From: Candidatus Nanoarchaeia archaeon
GTDB taxonomy: Archaea; Nanobdellota; Nanobdellia; Tiddalikarchaeales; Tiddalikarchaeaceae
Length of the DNA stretch: 7,190 bases
Direction: 5' to 3'
Assembly (NCBI GenBank): GCA_028704265.1
Contig: JAQVLH010000041.1
Coordinates: forward strand, 1 to 7,190
Below are positions 4,958 to 7,190 of the stretch, in pieces. How positions within the stretch are numbered: position 1 is the first letter of the stretch; each line of letters begins with the position of its first letter. The position numbers and the translations under genes were made by a program. Under the pieces are notes generated by a model that saw only the letters and a list, made by a program, of their open reading frames with translations, was not told the origin of the DNA and made no database searches.

Positions 4958-6362
4958 GTTTTATCACTAATTGTCTTAAGTATTGTGCCGGCTCGTTGCC
5001 GTAATCCAAGTCCATCCACATCCAGATTTGGCAAACGTCTCCTCTTATTTGGGATTGACACCAGGTAGGATTTTGCAAAGAGTCAGTTAATGTTGTTGCA
5101 GTTAATGGATTAGAATTATTGTTTATTTTTATTCTAATAGTTGAAGGCAAGGATTCATTTATTTTGAATGAATATTTTGAGTTAATCCCTCTGCCGTCAT
5201 GAATTAATGTAATTTCTCCTATGAATGTTGAATTGTTTGAATTGTTTGCTTTCAAATTGTTTTCTATTTGCCCCCACCCTGTGAATGATAATAAATTATT
5301 GTAATTCATTGTTATGTTGAATTTGGCGCTTTTTTCGTAGACGTAGAAGCTTTTGGTGGGTGTTGTGTTTGTGTTGCCTGCTATGTCTGTTACTGTTATT
5401 CTCCAGTTAACGAATTCTTCAGAGAATGAGGTTGTGTTTATTGTGTAGTTAGTCCAAGAGTTTTGAGAGTTAATGTTTTCTATTCTTGCATAAGATGCCC
5501 ATTCGTTGTTGGTGAATAATTCTAAGTCAGCGTATGATAGGTATAAATTATCTGTCCAGTAAGCGCTTAACATTACTAAGTCTCCTCTGATTATTGAATT
5601 GTCTGGAGTTGATGTTATGTCTGTGTGAAAATAGTAAGAGTAAGTTGGGAATTGCGAGTCTACTTTGCAAGTGTTTGGGTTGATTACTAAGTCGCACACT
5701 GCTGATGATAAGCATTGACTATTTGATTGGCAAGTAGTATGGCATAGGTTAGTTGTTGAGTTCCAGTTGTAATTCCCGCAGGTTTGCCATTCGCAATTAT
5801 TTGTGCATCCTGCGCTGACAATATTATATCCTGTTGCTTTTTCGTCGCATTCTTGGCTTGCGCTGCATCCTTTTTCGCATAATCCGTTTCCTGCTCCGTT
5901 TATGCTTGTTTTTACTGTTCCTGTTCCGTCAAATTTTTTTAATTCAGTTTTTTGAGTGGAGCACTTCACGCAGGTTTGTTCTGAAGAATCACAATAACCT
6001 ACATAGATATATGTTTGTTCTTGCTTAAAATTAAATAATGGATTGACATTGCAGGTGTAGCCGTCTTTTCCTGCGCATGCGCTTACTTTATTTGCTTCAT
6101 TGCTCCACCATTCAGCAACTATATTGCCATTATCTGAAATTATGTTACCTGTTGCTACTGTTGCTGTGCATTTGTTATAATACCATAAATTATCTGTTAT
6201 TATTGAGCATGCATAATATGCTTGGCCTCTATTGTTTATCAAATTGTAAGTTACGTTAATGCATGTTCCTAAAGACTCTTGTAACTCGTTTGCGCATTTT
6301 AAAGAATAAGCTGTTGAGATTAATAAAAATAATAATGCGAAAAAGTATAATTTAGTTGACAT
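4941..6362 (-). CDS. Large secreted Cys-rich protein with one Ig-like module
   Basis: A 473-residue protein with the signal peptide M-S-T-K-L-Y-F-F-A-L-L-F-L-L-I-S-T-A-Y-S. Residues 23-232 hold 20 Cys, an even number suited to disulfides outside the cell. The second half of this region (162-232) has closely spaced pairs, as in small disulfide-rich modules (C-E-K-G-C-S-A-S-Q-E-C; C-H-T-T-C-Q-S-N-S-Q-C). Residues about 240-342 are an Ig-like module (V-M-L-S-A-Y-W-T-D-N ... S-W-T-N-Y-T-I-N-T-T ... N-W-R-I-T-V-T-D-I-A-G-N-T-N-T-T), homologous to module 2 of the 2807-3517 product. Residues 343-473 form another beta-rich domain with two Cys (435, 444) and W-M-W-M-D. There are about a dozen N-x-S/T sequons and no C-terminal anchor. 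It is first in the surface operon and has no Shine-Dalgarno site. An AT-rich TATA-like box about 27 nt upstream suggests leaderless initiation. Function unknown; adhesion or envelope structure is a guess. Confidence 0.82.
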   Translation of the reverse strand: MSTKLYFFALLFLLISTAYSLKCANELQESLGTCINVTYNLINNRGQAYYACSIITDNLWYYNKCTATVATGNIISDNGNIVAEWWSNEANKVSACAGKDGYTCNVNPLFNFKQEQTYIYVGYCDSSEQTCVKCSTQKTELKKFDGTGTVKTSINGAGNGLCEKGCSASQECDEKATGYNIVSAGCTNNCEWQTCGNYNWNSTTNLCHTTCQSNSQCLSSAVCDLVINPNTCKVDSQFPTYSYYFHTDITSTPDNSIIRGDLVMLSAYWTDNLYLSYADLELFTNNEWASYARIENINSQNSWTNYTINTTSFSEEFVNWRITVTDIAGNTNTTPTKSFYVYEKSAKFNITMNYNNLLSFTGWGQIENNLKANNSNNSTFIGEITLIHDGRGINSKYSFKINESLPSTIRIKINNNSNPLTATTLTDSLQNPTWCQSQIRGDVCQIWMWMDLDYGNEPAQYLRQLVIKHESNN

Positions 6363-6385
6363 AACTAGTTTAAATTAGATTTTTA

Positions 6386-6394
6386 ATTTAAATA
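6386..6394 (-). promoter_or_regulatory. TATA-like promoter of the surface operon
   Basis: On the minus strand ATATTTAAAT is centred about 27 bp before the ATG at 6362, the spacing expected for an archaeal leaderless transcript. No Shine-Dalgarno site occurs between it and the ATG. The surrounding DNA is so AT-rich that the exact box is uncertain. Confidence 0.4.
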
Positions 6395-6436
6395 TATTGT
6401 TTTATTGTGTAACTACTATTGCGTAATAAAAAAGGT

Positions 6437-6445
6437 TTTTATAAT
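6437..6445 (+). promoter_or_regulatory. TATA box of the divergent CxxC-protein gene
   Basis: TTTTATAAT preceded by purine-rich AAAAAAGG lies with its centre about 27 bp before the ATG at 6469, and no Shine-Dalgarno site follows. This fits a leaderless transcript. With the surface operon promoter it makes a divergent control region of 106 bp, 6363-6468. Confidence 0.5.
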
Positions 6446-6468
6446 GATTTAAATAAGTTTAATATAAA

Positions 6469-7190
6469 ATGAATAAACGTTTTACTTATACTTGTAATCT
6501 TTGCCAATTTGAAATGAATAAAAAAGCAAAAGAGTTAGTTGAAGAAAAATATAAATTATCTCCTAAATTCAAATTAAGTGATGTTGCAACTTATCATGAT
6601 AAATTAATGGAAGATGAAGAATTTAGATTTAGGTATGAAGCATTTAATAAAACAAGAACAACGAAAGAAAGTGTAACTGTTCCTGATGTTATTGAAAGGG
6701 GAAAAGTTTTTTTAGTAAATATTGATGAAGAATGCCCTTATTGTAATAATAAGATTACTTTAGAAATTGATGAAAATATTACTGTAAGAGGTTCTAAACT
6801 TTATTTTGGAACTACTGTTGGAAATAAATCAAACAAAGTAGTTTTTAGGCCAAATAATGTTATTGATTATTTAATTTCAAATAGGAATATTATTTATGGA
6901 GAAACAGAATATGAAGAAGAAGATTTTGAGCATGAGGGAGAGATTGGAAAATTTATTATAAAAGATAAGGAAATAATATTTGTTTCTCAATCAAATCAGA
7001 ATAATAAATCTTTAGAAGCTATGCTAAATGCGCAAGAATCTATTGCATTAAATCTTTTATCAAAAAATAATAATAAAGAACTTACTTTCAAACATGTTGA
7101 TTCTGAAGAAAATTTGAGTCTTATTAATTGTAAATTAGAGGATAGGATTAATAGTTCTAAAGAGTATCTTGTCAATTTAGTTCTTGATCC
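6469..7190 (+). CDS. Unrecognised protein with two CxxC motifs (3' truncated by the window edge)
   Basis: From the ATG at 6469 the frame is open for 240 codons to the window end. The protein starts M-N-K-R-F-T-Y-T-C-N-L-C (Cys9, Cys12), followed by a Lys/Glu-rich helical stretch (residues 15-65). Cys89-P-Y-Cys92 then lies between predicted strands (V-F-L-V-N-I-D-E-E and K-I-T-L-E-I-D-E). The two CxxC pairs could make one zinc site that encloses the helical insert, or two zinc knuckles completed elsewhere. Further on are an acidic patch (E-Y-E-E-E-D-F-E-H-E-G-E) and a mixed alpha/beta region. There is no signal peptide or TM helix, so the protein is cytoplasmic. I know no family with this layout. 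Codons mostly end in A or T, as in the MNT-HEPN genes. It diverges from the surface operon; shared regulation is possible but not shown. Confidence 0.75.
   Translation, partial: MNKRFTYTCNLCQFEMNKKAKELVEEKYKLSPKFKLSDVATYHDKLMEDEEFRFRYEAFNKTRTTKESVTVPDVIERGKVFLVNIDEECPYCNNKITLEIDENITVRGSKLYFGTTVGNKSNKVVFRPNNVIDYLISNRNIIYGETEYEEEDFEHEGEIGKFIIKDKEIIFVSQSNQNNKSLEAMLNAQESIALNLLSKNNNKELTFKHVDSEENLSLINCKLEDRINSSKEYLVNLVLD

Noticed and set aside
5834..6028. Plus-strand ORF of 64 codons
   Set aside because: Antisense to the Cys-rich domain of the 473-aa protein; a Leu/Phe/Arg-rich translation without promoter or Shine-Dalgarno site.
6077..6259. Plus-strand ORF of 60 codons
   Set aside because: Antisense to the N-terminal part of the 473-aa protein; Leu-rich shadow translation without start signals.
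1..7190. CRISPR array, tRNA/rRNA genes or insertion sequence
   Set aside because: No regularly spaced direct repeats, cloverleaf with CCA/T-loop consensus, transposase motifs or flanking terminal repeats were found by reading.

Overview
This window looks like a strongly AT-rich archaeal genome segment, most likely from a DPANN-type lineage (Woesearchaeota/Pacearchaeota-like). That assignment is inferred. It rests on archaeal BRE/TATA promoters, several start codons about 25-27 nt downstream of a TATA box (leaderless-type starts), Shine-Dalgarno sites only at operon-internal genes, oligo-T terminators, and secreted Asn-rich proteins carrying the 'SAYW-DN...W-NYT...WRI...D-GN-NTT' Ig-like module that is common in these archaea. 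No tRNA, rRNA, CRISPR array or insertion sequence is visible.

Left part (1-2810): the 3' end of an unrecognised gene (2-310, +), then two complete nucleotidyltransferase-HEPN (MNT-HEPN) pairs arranged back to back. Pair 1 is on the minus strand (winged-helix MNT 831-1451, HEPN 371-847). Pair 2 is on the plus strand (winged-helix MNT 1706-2308, HEPN 2295-2810). In each pair the MNT gene comes first and overlaps the HEPN gene by 17 or 14 nt, as expected for a translationally coupled toxin-antitoxin-like module (compare the type VII HepT/MntA systems). Each promoter carries its own tandem pair of dyad operators just downstream of the TATA box: AACCA-N6-TGGTT twice with a 22 bp period for pair 1, and TGTTCACA-N7-AACA twice with a 21 bp period for pair 2. 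The N-terminal winged helix of each MNT is the obvious candidate repressor. The two operator sequences differ, which suggests two separately autoregulated systems sharing one 250 bp control region. Both HEPN proteins have R-x4-Y where ribonuclease HEPNs have R-x4-6-H.

Middle and right part (2807-6362): all genes are on the minus strand and encode cell-surface proteins. Transcription should start near 6362. It would read a secreted Cys-rich, Ig-like protein (4941-6362), then a membrane protein with an extracellular domain, one TM helix and a charged cytoplasmic tail (4163-4957), then a small secreted beta-rich protein (3616-4170). The last has the best Shine-Dalgarno site of the window and is followed at once by T10, T8 and T9 tracts, as expected for an abundant product. 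Beyond these terminators lies a secreted protein of two Ig-like modules (2807-3517), whose second module is clearly homologous to the module in the 473-aa protein. Codon usage changes abruptly inside the membrane-protein gene near position 4770, suggesting that this surface operon is mosaic.

Right edge (6469-7190, +): a divergently transcribed, probably leaderless gene with two CxxC motifs, cut off by the window end and not recognised.
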